Shown here piece after piece: positions 30,270 through 37,567 of a stretch of DNA of 37,567 bases; the first letter of the stretch is position 1; each line of letters begins with the position of its first letter. This DNA comes from Indiicoccus explosivorum (GTDB taxonomy: Bacteria; Bacillota; Bacilli; Bacillales_A; Planococcaceae), in the NCBI RefSeq assembly GCF_002167005.1, contig NZ_NHTN01000006.1, positions 1 through 37,567 of the forward strand, read 5' to 3'. The notes beneath the pieces are model-generated. The model ran no database searches. It had not been told where the DNA came from and worked only from the letters and a program-made list of their open reading frames with translations. Made by a program: the position numbers and the translations under genes.

Positions 30270-31184
30270 ATGAAACGAGCACGCATTATTTATAATCCCA
30301 CATCAGGCCGTGAAATCTTCCGGCGGCATCTCCCAGAAGTGCTGGAACGTATGGAACGGGCGGGATATGAGACATCCTGCCATGCAACGACAGGGCCGGG
30401 GGACGCCATCCGGGCGGCAAAAATCGCGGTGCAGCGTGAGTTTGATACGGTCATCGCTGTAGGCGGGGACGGGACGCTGAACGAAGTCGTCGCGGGTGTG
30501 TCGGAATCCGAACGGCGGCCGAAGATCGGGTTGATTCCGATGGGGACGACGAACGATTTTGCCCGCGCTGTCCACATTCCGCGGGACATCGACAAAGCGA
30601 TCGACATCATTACGGCCGGAAAGACGATTCCTGTCGATGTCGGCGTCATGAACGGGAACCGGTATTTCATCAACATCGCAGGAGGCGGAAGGCTGACCGA
30701 ATTGACGTATGAAGTGCCGAGTAAATTGAAAACGGTGCTTGGTCAGATGGCCTATTATTTAAAGGGCATCGAAATGCTGCCATCCATCCGGCCATCGAAC
30801 GTACGGATCGAATATGATGGAAATGTGATGGAAGGTAGTGTGATGATGTTTCTGGTCGGACTGACGAATTCAGTCGGCGGTTTCGAAAAACTCGCGCCCG
30901 ATGCGAGTATTAACGATGGCAAATTTACACTGCTGATCCTGCGGGACGTCAACATAGCCGAATTCATACGGCTTGCGACCTTGGCACTGAGAGGGGAGCA
31001 CTTATCCGACCCGAACGTGCTTTACGTAAAAGCAAGCACCATTGCGATCACTTCCGAAGAACGGGTCGTGCTGAATCTGGACGGCGAGTACGGAGGGGCG
31101 CTTCCGGCGGTATTTGAAAACCTTGCCCGGCATATCGATGTTTTCGTTCCGATCGATATGATCAGTGAACAGGACAGAAAATGA
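30270..31184 (+). CDS. dgkB: Diacylglycerol kinase
   Basis: DgkB (YerQ) phosphorylates diacylglycerol released during lipoteichoic acid synthesis and returns it to phospholipid synthesis. The 304-residue protein has the nucleotide-binding GGDGTLNEVV (GGDGT at 65-69), the GTTNDFAR motif and LNLDGEYGG near the C-terminus, and its N-terminus MKRARIIYNPTSGREIF is that of B. subtilis DgkB. ATG 30270 is used; GTG 30267 directly before it is possible. TAGGAAGG lies 12 nt upstream. Confidence 0.95.
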   Translation: MKRARIIYNPTSGREIFRRHLPEVLERMERAGYETSCHATTGPGDAIRAAKIAVQREFDTVIAVGGDGTLNEVVAGVSESERRPKIGLIPMGTTNDFARAVHIPRDIDKAIDIITAGKTIPVDVGVMNGNRYFINIAGGGRLTELTYEVPSKLKTVLGQMAYYLKGIEMLPSIRPSNVRIEYDGNVMEGSVMMFLVGLTNSVGGFEKLAPDASINDGKFTLLILRDVNIAEFIRLATLALRGEHLSDPNVLYVKASTIAITSEERVVLNLDGEYGGALPAVFENLARHIDVFVPIDMISEQDRK

Positions 31185-31200
31185 AATGGCAGAACACAGA

Positions 31201-31240
31201 AAACGGCAGCAGCGGAACCATTCCGCTGCTGCCGTTTTTT
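31201..31240. terminator. Bidirectional terminator between dgkB and the Nudix gene
   Basis: A perfect 17-bp stem joins 31201-31217 and 31221-31237, with T residues after it on the forward strand and A residues before it. It separates two convergent genes and can act for both. Confidence 0.92.
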
Positions 31241-31246
31241 TCGCAG

Positions 31247-31663
31247 TCATAGCATGTCCACGGCATCGCCCTGGTCTTTGGCCAGCTTCGGCAAATCCCG
31301 GACGCTTTTCCAGCGGTACTGGAAAACCCGTTTGCCGCCGGGTTCTGTATGCTCCCACGCTTCTTCGCTTTCCCCGGTGTATTCAAAATGAAAAATGTTA
31401 TGCTCGTAAGCCTTTTCAGAGTCTTTCGGGAAAATCATGTGCTTATGGAGTTTTCCGGCAAAGGTCAGGTCCTCCTTGGCAAGACCAGTCTCTTCTGCTA
31501 CTTTCCGGTAGAGGGCATCAATGACCATTTCATCTTCACCGATTGTTCCGCCGGGCACTTGGACTCCCTGTTCGGGTTCACCTTTGTATTCAAAGATGAG
31601 TAATTCCTGGGTTTTATCATTTTCTCTTGTGATGTAAGCGTATACTTTCCGTCGTGTTTCCAT
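31247..31663 (-). CDS. Nudix hydrolase
   Basis: A 138-residue Nudix-fold hydrolase. The Nudix box is at 39-61 (GTIGEDE, then RKVAEETGL), matching GX5EX7REUXEEXGU except that the first Glu after the Arg is Lys54. The two metal-binding glutamates EE are present. Substrate unknown. The start METRRKVYAY (ATG 31661-31663) is preferred because AAAAGG lies 9 nt upstream; an in-frame ATG at 31672 abuts that ribosome site and would add three residues. It is not part of the B. subtilis order here. Confidence 0.87.
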   Translation of the reverse strand: METRRKVYAYITRENDKTQELLIFEYKGEPEQGVQVPGGTIGEDEMVIDALYRKVAEETGLAKEDLTFAGKLHKHMIFPKDSEKAYEHNIFHFEYTGESEEAWEHTEPGGKRVFQYRWKSVRDLPKLAKDQGDAVDML

Positions 31664-31693
31664 AATACCCATCCTTTTTATAGTTATTTTTAT

Positions 31694-31722
31694 AGAATAC
31701 TAAAAATTTAAATAACAATCAA
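31694..31722 (-). promoter_or_regulatory. Promoter of the Nudix gene
   Basis: On the reverse strand TTGATT (31722-31717) and TATTCT (31699-31694) are 17 nt apart, about 30 nt before the ATG. Confidence 0.55.
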
Positions 31723-31830
31723 CCATTATTTTCGGCCCTGTCACATCCTATTCATAATTAAGGACCGGACGGATATCTGCCGGAAGTTTTCACGCCGCCC
31801 ATTGAGGTACAATTAATACAGATGGAAAGT

Positions 31831-31859
31831 GCCGGTCATGCCAGAGGAAGCTGACCGGC
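31831..31859 (+). promoter_or_regulatory. Leader hairpin upstream of cydA
   Basis: GCCGGTCA (31831-31838) and TGACCGGC (31852-31859) form a perfect 8-bp stem with a 13-nt loop, 39 nt before the cydA start. No T-tract follows, so it is not a terminator; an RNA-level or operator role is possible. A weak -10 candidate TACAAT is at 31808-31813. No Rex box was seen. Confidence 0.45.
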
Positions 31860-31898
31860 TGCTTCTTGCTTACTGATTCGCAGAGAGGAGATGCATAA

Positions 31899-33245
31899 AT
31901 GGGCAACGAAGAGTCACTGTTCTTCAGCCGGCTGCTGACAGAACTGACACTGTCATTCCATATTCTCTATGCCACTATCGGTGTCGGCGTGCCGCTTATG
32001 ATCATGGTCGCCCAGTGGGTCGGCATCCGGAAAAATGATGAGCACTACACACTGCTCGCCCGGAGGTGGGCGCGCGGATTCGTCATCACAGTCGCAGTCG
32101 GTGTTGTAACCGGGACTGCGATCGGGCTCCAGCTGTCGCTGCTCTGGCCGAACTTCATGGAGCTGGCGGGCAACGCCATCGCATTGCCTTTATTCATGGA
32201 AACATTCGCCTTTTTCTTTGAAGCGATTTTCTTAGGGATATATCTGTATACGTGGGACCGGTTCGAAGACCAGCGGAAACATTTTCTGCTCCTGATTCCT
32301 GTGGCGGTCGGCGCCTCGCTTTCAGCGGTCTTCATCACGATGGTCAACGCATTCATGAACGCGCCGGGCGGTTTCGAACTGGTGAACGGGGAACTGGTGG
32401 ACATCAACCCGATCCTGGCCATGTTCACACCAGCCATGCCGACAAAAGTGGCACATGTCGTGTCGACTGCCTACATGACCGCAGCGTTCGTCCTGGCATC
32501 GATTGCGGCCCTTCGCATGCTGCGGGGATCGGATCATATTTACCATAAAAAAGCACTATTCCTGACCATGAAACTCGGTCTTGTGTTCGCTGTTGCGACT
32601 GCCATCATCGGGGATTTTTCCGGTAAATATTTGGCCGCATATCAGCCTGAGAAACTGGCTGCGGCCGAATGGCATTTTGAAACGGAAGGGAATGCTTCCC
32701 TCGTCCTGTTCGGTCTCCTGGATGGGGAGGAAGTCAAGTACGGCATCGAGATCCCGTATGCGCTCAGTATTCTGGCCCATGGCAATCCAAGTGCTGAAGT
32801 GACCGGATTGGAGGAATTTTCACCGGACGAACTGCCGCCGCTGTATATCCATTATCTGTTCGATCTGATGGTGACCATCGGTATGGGGCTTACTCTCCTG
32901 TCGTTCGTCTATGTTGCAGCAAAATGGCGCGGGTGGAAGTTCATTGAATCAAGATGGTTCAGGTGGCTTGTCGTCCTCGGCGGCCCGCTGGCGCTGCTTG
33001 CGATCGAATTCGGCTGGTGGTTCACGGAAGTCGGCCGCCAGCCGTGGGTCCTCCGCGGCATCATGAGAACGGAAGAGGCGGCCACGACGAGCGGGCAGGT
33101 GGACTTGATGCTGATTTTGTTCGCCGGGCTGTATTTGGTCCTCGGCATCGGCAGTGCGGTTGTGCTGACCCGTATGTTCCGCAGGAATCCGGTGGAAGAG
33201 GAACTCGCTGACAGGGCGGCCCATAAAGGAGGTGGCCCGGCATGA
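31899..33245 (+). CDS. cydA: Cytochrome bd-type quinol oxidase subunit I
   Basis: CydA binds the three hemes and oxidises quinol, reducing oxygen to water. The 448-residue membrane protein begins with His21 in LTLSFHILYATIGVG, a likely heme ligand, has ETFAFFFEAIFLGIYLY in helix 3, and near residue 370 the conserved GRQPWVLRGIMRT. The Q-loop is short, as in Bacillus and Geobacillus CydA or YthA. GAGAGGAG precedes ATG 31899. It overlaps cydB by 4 nt. No cydCD is adjacent. Confidence 0.95.
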   Translation: MGNEESLFFSRLLTELTLSFHILYATIGVGVPLMIMVAQWVGIRKNDEHYTLLARRWARGFVITVAVGVVTGTAIGLQLSLLWPNFMELAGNAIALPLFMETFAFFFEAIFLGIYLYTWDRFEDQRKHFLLLIPVAVGASLSAVFITMVNAFMNAPGGFELVNGELVDINPILAMFTPAMPTKVAHVVSTAYMTAAFVLASIAALRMLRGSDHIYHKKALFLTMKLGLVFAVATAIIGDFSGKYLAAYQPEKLAAAEWHFETEGNASLVLFGLLDGEEVKYGIEIPYALSILAHGNPSAEVTGLEEFSPDELPPLYIHYLFDLMVTIGMGLTLLSFVYVAAKWRGWKFIESRWFRWLVVLGGPLALLAIEFGWWFTEVGRQPWVLRGIMRTEEAATTSGQVDLMLILFAGLYLVLGIGSAVVLTRMFRRNPVEEELADRAAHKGGGPA

Positions 33246-34270
33246 CGCTTGAAATCGTCGGAATTTCTGTTTTGTGGCTGTTCCTGTTCGGTTATGTCAT
33301 CATCGCAAGCGTCGATTTCGGAGCCGGGTTCTTTAACGCGTACAGCGCGTTTACTAATAAAGAGCATGTTCTGACGAGCATCATCCAGCGGTATTTGTCG
33401 CCTGTCTGGGAAATCACGAATGTTTTTCTCGTGTTTTTCTTTGTCGGCATCATCGGGTTCTTTCCGAAAACCGCCTTCTACTATGGCACAACTCTGCTTG
33501 TACCCGCTTCCATCGCAATCGTGCTGCTCGCCGTCCGCGGCTCGTACTATGCGTTTGCGACATACGGTGCGAGGATCAGCCATAGAGGTTACATTTACAT
33601 GTATGGGCTTTCCGGCCTGCTGATCCCCGCTGCCTGGTCGACCGTTCTGACCATCTCGGAAGGCGGTTTCATCGACCTGGTGGACGGAGCACCGCGTCTG
33701 GATTATTGGGCCTTGTTCTTGAGTCCGCTGACTTGGAGCATCGTGGTGCTGGCGATCGCGGCGGTTCTCTACATTTCCGCAGTATTCCTCACCTGGTATG
33801 CCTGGAAAGCGGGTGACAGCCAGGCAACGGAGCTTTTGCGGAAATACGCGCTGATCTGGTCGCTGCCGACGATTGTGACGGCGACCGGGATCATCGTGGA
33901 ACTTCGCGTGCATAACGAAGCCCACTTCGACAGCCTGCTGGATTTGTGGTGGATGTTCGCTTTGTCGTTTCTGCTGTTCCTTGGAACAGTTCTGCTGCTC
34001 TGGCGCCGGAAAAGCTACGGCTTCGCGTTTATCCTGCTGGTCGGGCAGTTTTTCCTGGCGTTCTCGGCTTATGGTGTTTCGCATTATCCGTACTTGCTGT
34101 ATCCGTATTTGACGATTTACGACGGCTTTACGAATGAAGCCATGGCGATCTCGCTCATCATTGCGTTCCTCGCCGGCTTCGCGTTATTGCTGCCATCGCT
34201 GTATCTTGTGCTCCGGCTGTTCCTGTTCGACAAAGATTACGTACAGGGGAAATCGGATTATCATGCGTAA
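33242..34270 (+). CDS. cydB: Cytochrome bd-type quinol oxidase subunit II
   Basis: CydB is the structural partner of CydA in the membrane. The 342-residue protein has about eight or nine hydrophobic helices and starts with LWLFLFGYVIIASVDFGAG, the family N-terminus. GGAGGTGG lies before ATG 33242, which overlaps the cydA stop as ATGA. cydS follows 12 nt later. Confidence 0.95.
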   Translation: MTLEIVGISVLWLFLFGYVIIASVDFGAGFFNAYSAFTNKEHVLTSIIQRYLSPVWEITNVFLVFFFVGIIGFFPKTAFYYGTTLLVPASIAIVLLAVRGSYYAFATYGARISHRGYIYMYGLSGLLIPAAWSTVLTISEGGFIDLVDGAPRLDYWALFLSPLTWSIVVLAIAAVLYISAVFLTWYAWKAGDSQATELLRKYALIWSLPTIVTATGIIVELRVHNEAHFDSLLDLWWMFALSFLLFLGTVLLLWRRKSYGFAFILLVGQFFLAFSAYGVSHYPYLLYPYLTIYDGFTNEAMAISLIIAFLAGFALLLPSLYLVLRLFLFDKDYVQGKSDYHA

Positions 34271-34282
34271 GGAGGCCGAAGT

Positions 34283-34393
34283 ATGACAGAATTCCTGATT
34301 TTCGTCGCCCCGTTCCTTGTCCTGTTCGGTTCCATGATCGCCGGATTCTGGCTGGCAATGAAGGACGGACCGGTGACAAAAGACAGAAAGTGA
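34283..34393 (+). CDS. cydS: Cytochrome bd oxidase small subunit CydS
   Basis: A 36-residue single-helix protein starting MTEFLIFVAPFLVLFGSM and continuing IAGFWLAMKDGPVTKDRK. Position directly after cydB, length and layout (short N-terminus, one membrane helix, FW..LKD-like motif at its end) fit the CydS/YthC subunit found with Geobacillus cytochrome bd. AAGGAGG at 34269-34275 is 7 nt before ATG 34283. In that structure CydS sits beside CydA and probably stabilises the hemes. The gene is short enough to be missed by usual ORF cut-offs. Confidence 0.85.
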   Translation: MTEFLIFVAPFLVLFGSMIAGFWLAMKDGPVTKDRK

Positions 34394-34414
34394 CGAACCG
34401 CCGCGGCAGCGCGG

Positions 34415-34463
34415 AGCCATGGATGGACTCGATTCCTGGAGAGTCTGTCCATGGCTTTTTTTG
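34415..34463 (+). terminator. Terminator of cydABS
   Basis: A 16-bp stem (34415-34430 with 34441-34456, two G-T wobbles) with a 10-nt loop is followed by at least seven T residues. Confidence 0.93.
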
Positions 34464-34498
34464 TGGTACGATAAGAGGCACGAAATGGAGTGAACAGA

Positions 34499-35863
34499 AT
34501 GCATCCAGTAAGAAAAAACGACCAGCTGACTGTGCGGATCGAGGATTTGACCCATGAAGGGGCGGGAGTCGCGAAAGTGGAGGGCTATCCATTATTCATT
34601 CAAGGTGCGCTTCCGGGGGAAGAGGCGGAAGTGCATGTAGTGAAGACACTCAAATCCTACGGTTTTGCTAAACTGCTTGAAATAAAACAAGCTTCGCCGG
34701 ACCGTGTCACAGCCCCTTGCCCGGTTTTTGACATTTGCGGAGGCTGCCAAATTCAGCATTTATCATATGAAGGCCAGCTTGCGTTCAAGAAAAAAGTGGT
34801 GAGTGACGCATTGGCCCGTCTGGGGAAACTTCCTGATGTGCCGGTCCTTCCGGTGAAAGGGATGGAAAACCCGTGGCGCTACCGCAATAAATCCCAGATT
34901 CCGTTCGGTATGCAAGACGGAGAGGTGGCGGCCGGCTTTTACAGGACCCGGTCGCATGTTATTGCGGATACAGATACATGTATCATCCAAAGCGAAGAAG
35001 CGGACCGGATCATGAGGGGACTGAAACACCGGCTGCTCAGTATGGGTATCGAACCATATGACGAAAAGACGCATACCGGTCAGCTGCGCCACGTCGTGGT
35101 CCGCAAAGGGCGTGCGACTGGCGAAGTGATGGTCGTCCTTGTCACCCGAAAGAAAAATCTGCCCCAAAAGGAGCGGATCAGCCAATTGATCCGGGAACTG
35201 GTCCCTGCAGTGAAGTCCATCGTTCAGAACGTCAACAATGAAAAAACGAACGTCATTTTCGGAAAAGAGACGCTGACGCTCTGGGGCACGGACGCAATCG
35301 AGGACCGAATCGGCGATGTCCGTTTTGAAATCTCCGCCCGTTCCTTCTATCAAGTGAATCCCGACCAGACAGAAGTGCTGTACAGGCAGGCACTCGAGTA
35401 TGCGCAGCTGAAAGGCGATGAAACCGTGATAGACGCCTATTGCGGAATCGGGACGATTTCCCTGTTCCTCGCCCAGCAAGCCAAGGCGGTCATGGGCGTT
35501 GAAATCGTCCCGCAGGCGATTGAAGACGCCAAACGCAACGCGCAGCTCAACGGGTTCACGAATACGCTGTTCGAGGCGGGACCGGCGGAAGAAGTCATTC
35601 CCCGCTGGTATAAAGAGGGACGGAAAGCGGATGTGCTCGTCGTCGACCCTCCCCGAAAAGGCTGTGACTCCCACTTGCTGAATACCATTCTGGAACAGAG
35701 ACCGGAACGGGTGGTTTATGTATCTTGTAGTCCTGCAACGCTTGCACGTGATTTACGGATACTTGAAGATGGCGGCTACCGGACGAAAGAAGTGCAGCCG
35801 GTCGATATGTTCCCGCAGACGGCCCATGTCGAAGCAGTGGCTTGGCTGCAGCTGGAAGAGTAG
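34499..35863 (+). CDS. rlmCD: 23S rRNA (uracil-5-)-methyltransferase RlmCD
   Basis: The B. subtilis YefA (RlmCD) orthologue, which methylates 23S rRNA U747 and U1939. The 454-residue protein has an N-terminal TRAM domain (5-65), an iron-sulfur site with Cys74, Cys80 and Cys83 ([14 protein letters not shown]), the SAM-binding [23 protein letters not shown] and the nucleophile Cys410 in [13 protein letters not shown]. The start is ATG 34499 with ATGGAG 8 nt upstream; GTG 34490 is in frame but lies in that ribosome site. dgkB-rlmCD are neighbours in B. subtilis. Confidence 0.95.
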   Translation: MHPVRKNDQLTVRIEDLTHEGAGVAKVEGYPLFIQGALPGEEAEVHVVKTLKSYGFAKLLEIKQASPDRVTAPCPVFDICGGCQIQHLSYEGQLAFKKKVVSDALARLGKLPDVPVLPVKGMENPWRYRNKSQIPFGMQDGEVAAGFYRTRSHVIADTDTCIIQSEEADRIMRGLKHRLLSMGIEPYDEKTHTGQLRHVVVRKGRATGEVMVVLVTRKKNLPQKERISQLIRELVPAVKSIVQNVNNEKTNVIFGKETLTLWGTDAIEDRIGDVRFEISARSFYQVNPDQTEVLYRQALEYAQLKGDETVIDAYCGIGTISLFLAQQAKAVMGVEIVPQAIEDAKRNAQLNGFTNTLFEAGPAEEVIPRWYKEGRKADVLVVDPPRKGCDSHLLNTILEQRPERVVYVSCSPATLARDLRILEDGGYRTKEVQPVDMFPQTAHVEAVAWLQLEE

Positions 35864-35869
35864 TACAAC

Positions 35870-35900
35870 GCCCCGGGTATCTGTAATGGATGCCCGGGGC
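35870..35900. terminator. Hairpin between rlmCD and the convergent secreted-protein gene
   Basis: A 12-bp stem (35870-35881 with 35889-35900, one wobble, 7-nt loop) starts 7 nt after the rlmCD stop. The flanking T-tracts are weak on both strands, so termination strength is uncertain. Confidence 0.6.
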
Positions 35901-35908
35901 TGTTTGGT

Positions 35909-36412
35909 TTATTCCGGCACTGGACAAGAAACATTCGGATTGAACGGGGCAAAAGTGCCGCTTGGATTGTCTTCCCATACCCAAACGTGCAAAGAATATT
36001 CAGGTACAGCCCCAGGAGGGTCGAATTGCTGTCCGAACAGCTTTTCATTCGGATCCGCTGATAAGTATTCCACACCGATCAGTTTGAACCCGTTTGCTGT
36101 CGGTTCATAAAGCAGTGCTTCAGGATATGCGGGGTCAGCTTCCTCATCAACGAGTCCCGGATTCACAAAGTGGATACCCATACCTCCGAGACCGGGGACG
36201 GATACGCATTCCTGTGTGTTGATATATCCGGCTCTTATCGCCTGCTTTACACTATGGAACCGGGCAGTGGCTTTTTTGATCGTTACTTCATCAGCTTTGG
36301 AAAATCCCTCTTCATGATCTCCGCCTCCATGTGCTGAAACTGCCATTCCTCCTCCAAGCAACAGTGCAGTGATAGCCGTACTGCTGATCAGCCGATTTTT
36401 CCATTTCTTCAT
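35909..36412 (-). CDS. Secreted protein of unknown function
   Basis: A 167-residue exported protein. The signal peptide runs to about residue 27 (AVSA), giving a mature N-terminus HGGGDHEE. The rest is soluble with the notable strings AGYINTQECVSVPGLGGMGIHFVNPGLVDE (62-91) and a Trp-rich VWVWEDN near 143-149; Cys69 and Cys163 could form a disulfide. I do not recognise a named domain, though similar proteins with a GMGIHFVNP-like core occur as hypotheticals in diverse bacteria. A strong AAAGGAGG lies upstream of ATG 36412. The gene is divergent from the acidic protein at 36700. Confidence 0.8.
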   Translation of the reverse strand: MKKWKNRLISSTAITALLLGGGMAVSAHGGGDHEEGFSKADEVTIKKATARFHSVKQAIRAGYINTQECVSVPGLGGMGIHFVNPGLVDEEADPAYPEALLYEPTANGFKLIGVEYLSADPNEKLFGQQFDPPGAVPEYSLHVWVWEDNPSGTFAPFNPNVSCPVPE

Positions 36413-36441
36413 TTGAAAACCTCCTTTTTTAAAATTAATTT

Positions 36442-36470
36442 ATCTTAACATTCAGAACATTTTTTGTCAC
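36442..36470 (-). promoter_or_regulatory. Promoter of the secreted-protein gene
   Basis: On the reverse strand GTGACA (36470-36465) and TAAGAT (36447-36442) have a 17-nt spacer, 30 nt before the start codon. Confidence 0.6.
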
Positions 36471-36699
36471 AGTATATCGATTGATTTTTAGGAAATAATT
36501 CCATCGTACTGATTCAACTTTAATGAGGGATCTATCTGGTTGAATAGAAGAAAAATCATCCAGTTAAATAATTCGCAATCCTTAAAGAATCAAGGTGAAG
36601 CGACTTCAAAAATTTGTATGTTTATTCTTAAGTCCAAACGTCTAAACAAGTAATGTGACAGATATGACAGAAAAATAACAAGAAGGAGCTGAATACAAA

Positions 36700-37567
36700 A
36701 TGAGTAAGCGAACGAACAAAATTTTACCTGCAGCATTAGCGACGACGCTGGCATTTGGAGCAGCTCCATTTGCAGTAAGCGCAGAAGTGGACCTGAATGC
36801 TCTGGATGAAACTTATCCTTCAACAGTGGACTGGACAGAAGAAGAATGGGATGTTTTCCTGGATGAAAACTTCGGCACAAGCCTGGCTGACTACGAAACC
36901 AATGAAGAACTGGCAGCTGACTTGGGAGAGCCGATCAATACAGACGATATCAACGCCTGGATTTCGGGCGACCAATCAAACGGTACACTCATCGAAGTGA
37001 TGGAAGCGTATGATATCACAGGTGAAGAGCTTGGTGTTTTCCTTTCGGAAATCGATAACCTGGAAGATATCCACTTCGTCGGCCAAATTGAAGGCGCACT
37101 TGAAGAAGGCGGATACACTCCGGTAGTTGCTGATGAACCTGAAGCGAGCGAGGAAGAGCCGGAAGAAGATCTTATTGATGACGAATTAGCGGATGCGGAA
37201 ATTTTCGATCCGGTGGATGGTTACGGAAACATCGATCCGGCTGAACTGGAAACAGTCTATCTTGAACCGCTCGGCTGGACACCGGAAGAGTTCAACGACT
37301 ATGTATTAGCGGAATATGACATGGCGATCGCCGACTTCGCCGATTTTGCTGAACTTGAAGCGACAGTCGGACCGGCGGACGAGATCCTCACTGAAGAAAC
37401 GCCCGCTCCGGAAGCGGCGGATGTAGAAGTGGATCTCGGCAACATCGAACTTGCCCAGCTTCAGGAAACTTATCTGACGCCGCTTGGCTGGGACGTTGAT
37501 CAGTTCGCTGATTATCTGATTGAAGTCCATGATATGACTTTCACCGACTTTGCGGATTTCTATCACC
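36700..37567 (+). CDS. Acidic repeat-containing secreted surface protein, partial
   Basis: The first 289 residues of a longer protein cut by the window end. A signal peptide (1-28, cleavage after FAVSA) is followed by a very acidic chain with repeated modules of about 40 residues at about 36-76, 96-138, 183-224 and 253 onward. The clearest pair share TYL.PLGW...(E/Q)F.DY and DM...DFADF. Linkers are Glu/Pro-rich. This resembles the processed acidic surface protein family of Bacillaceae, which carry a sorting signal at the C-terminus; that end is not seen here. AAGAAGGAG precedes ATG 36700. Surface anchoring is inferred. Confidence 0.82.
   Translation, partial: MSKRTNKILPAALATTLAFGAAPFAVSAEVDLNALDETYPSTVDWTEEEWDVFLDENFGTSLADYETNEELAADLGEPINTDDINAWISGDQSNGTLIEVMEAYDITGEELGVFLSEIDNLEDIHFVGQIEGALEEGGYTPVVADEPEASEEEPEEDLIDDELADAEIFDPVDGYGNIDPAELETVYLEPLGWTPEEFNDYVLAEYDMAIADFADFAELEATVGPADEILTEETPAPEAADVEVDLGNIELAQLQETYLTPLGWDVDQFADYLIEVHDMTFTDFADFYH

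Noticed and set aside
31723-31898. Rex or CcpA operator in front of cydA
   Set aside because: No TTGTGA-N6-TCACAA-like or cre-like palindrome could be found; only the hairpin is clear.
32909-34084. Reverse-strand frame of 391 codons over cydA and cydB
   Set aside because: Very rich in Gln, Arg, His and Asp without any family pattern; the forward strand encodes conserved membrane subunits.

Overview
The window is chromosomal DNA of a moderately high-GC, spore-former-type Bacillota, most likely a Planococcaceae member (Bhargavaea, Planococcus or Sporosarcina-like). That placement is inferred from gene content, strong AGGAGG-type ribosome sites, and close agreement with the Bacillus subtilis yebE-yebG-pur ... 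yerA-yerC-pcrB-pcrA-ligA-camS-gatCAB-dgkB-rlmCD gene order. No phage, IS element, CRISPR array or tRNA gene was seen.

Layout: (1) 1-184, the end of an rRNA operon: 5S rRNA and a strong terminator. (2) 185-2424, three tandem UPF0316 (YebE-type) membrane-protein genes, each exactly 543 bp and each with its own promoter-like sequence, then the small NETI-motif gene yebG. (3) 2425-15470, the complete de novo purine operon purEKBCSQLFMNHD. Its leader carries an inverted pair of PurBoxes, a sigma-A promoter, a guanine-class purine riboswitch and a riboswitch-controlled terminator. The twelve genes are tightly packed, many overlapping, and convert PRPP to IMP. (4) 15471-17775, an accessory stretch: a nested-repeat spacer, a GNAT acetyltransferase, a 0.5-kb non-coding repeat-like segment bounded by two nearly identical terminators, and a reverse-strand family 2 glycosyltransferase. 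(5) 17776-20032, a putative adenine deaminase (YerA) and the TrpR-like regulator YerC. (6) 20101-26287, pcrB-pcrA-ligA-camS, probably one operon. (7) 26344-29582, gatCAB, the Glu-tRNA(Gln) amidotransferase. (8) 29636-31240, a single-cysteine thioredoxin-like protein and diacylglycerol kinase DgkB. (9) 31247-34463, a reverse-strand Nudix hydrolase and a cytochrome bd-type oxidase operon cydA-cydB-cydS, whose 36-residue third subunit is easily overlooked. (10) 34499-35863, rlmCD (yefA). (11) 35909-37567, a reverse-strand secreted protein of unknown function and, divergent from it, a secreted very acidic repeat protein cut off by the window end.

Most of the window is conserved housekeeping. The places worth a second look are the UPF0316 triplication, the direct-repeat-bounded segment before the glycosyltransferase, the purine leader, the cydS microprotein, and the divergent pair of exported proteins at the right end. 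I did not find convincing evidence for a wholly new multi-gene system.
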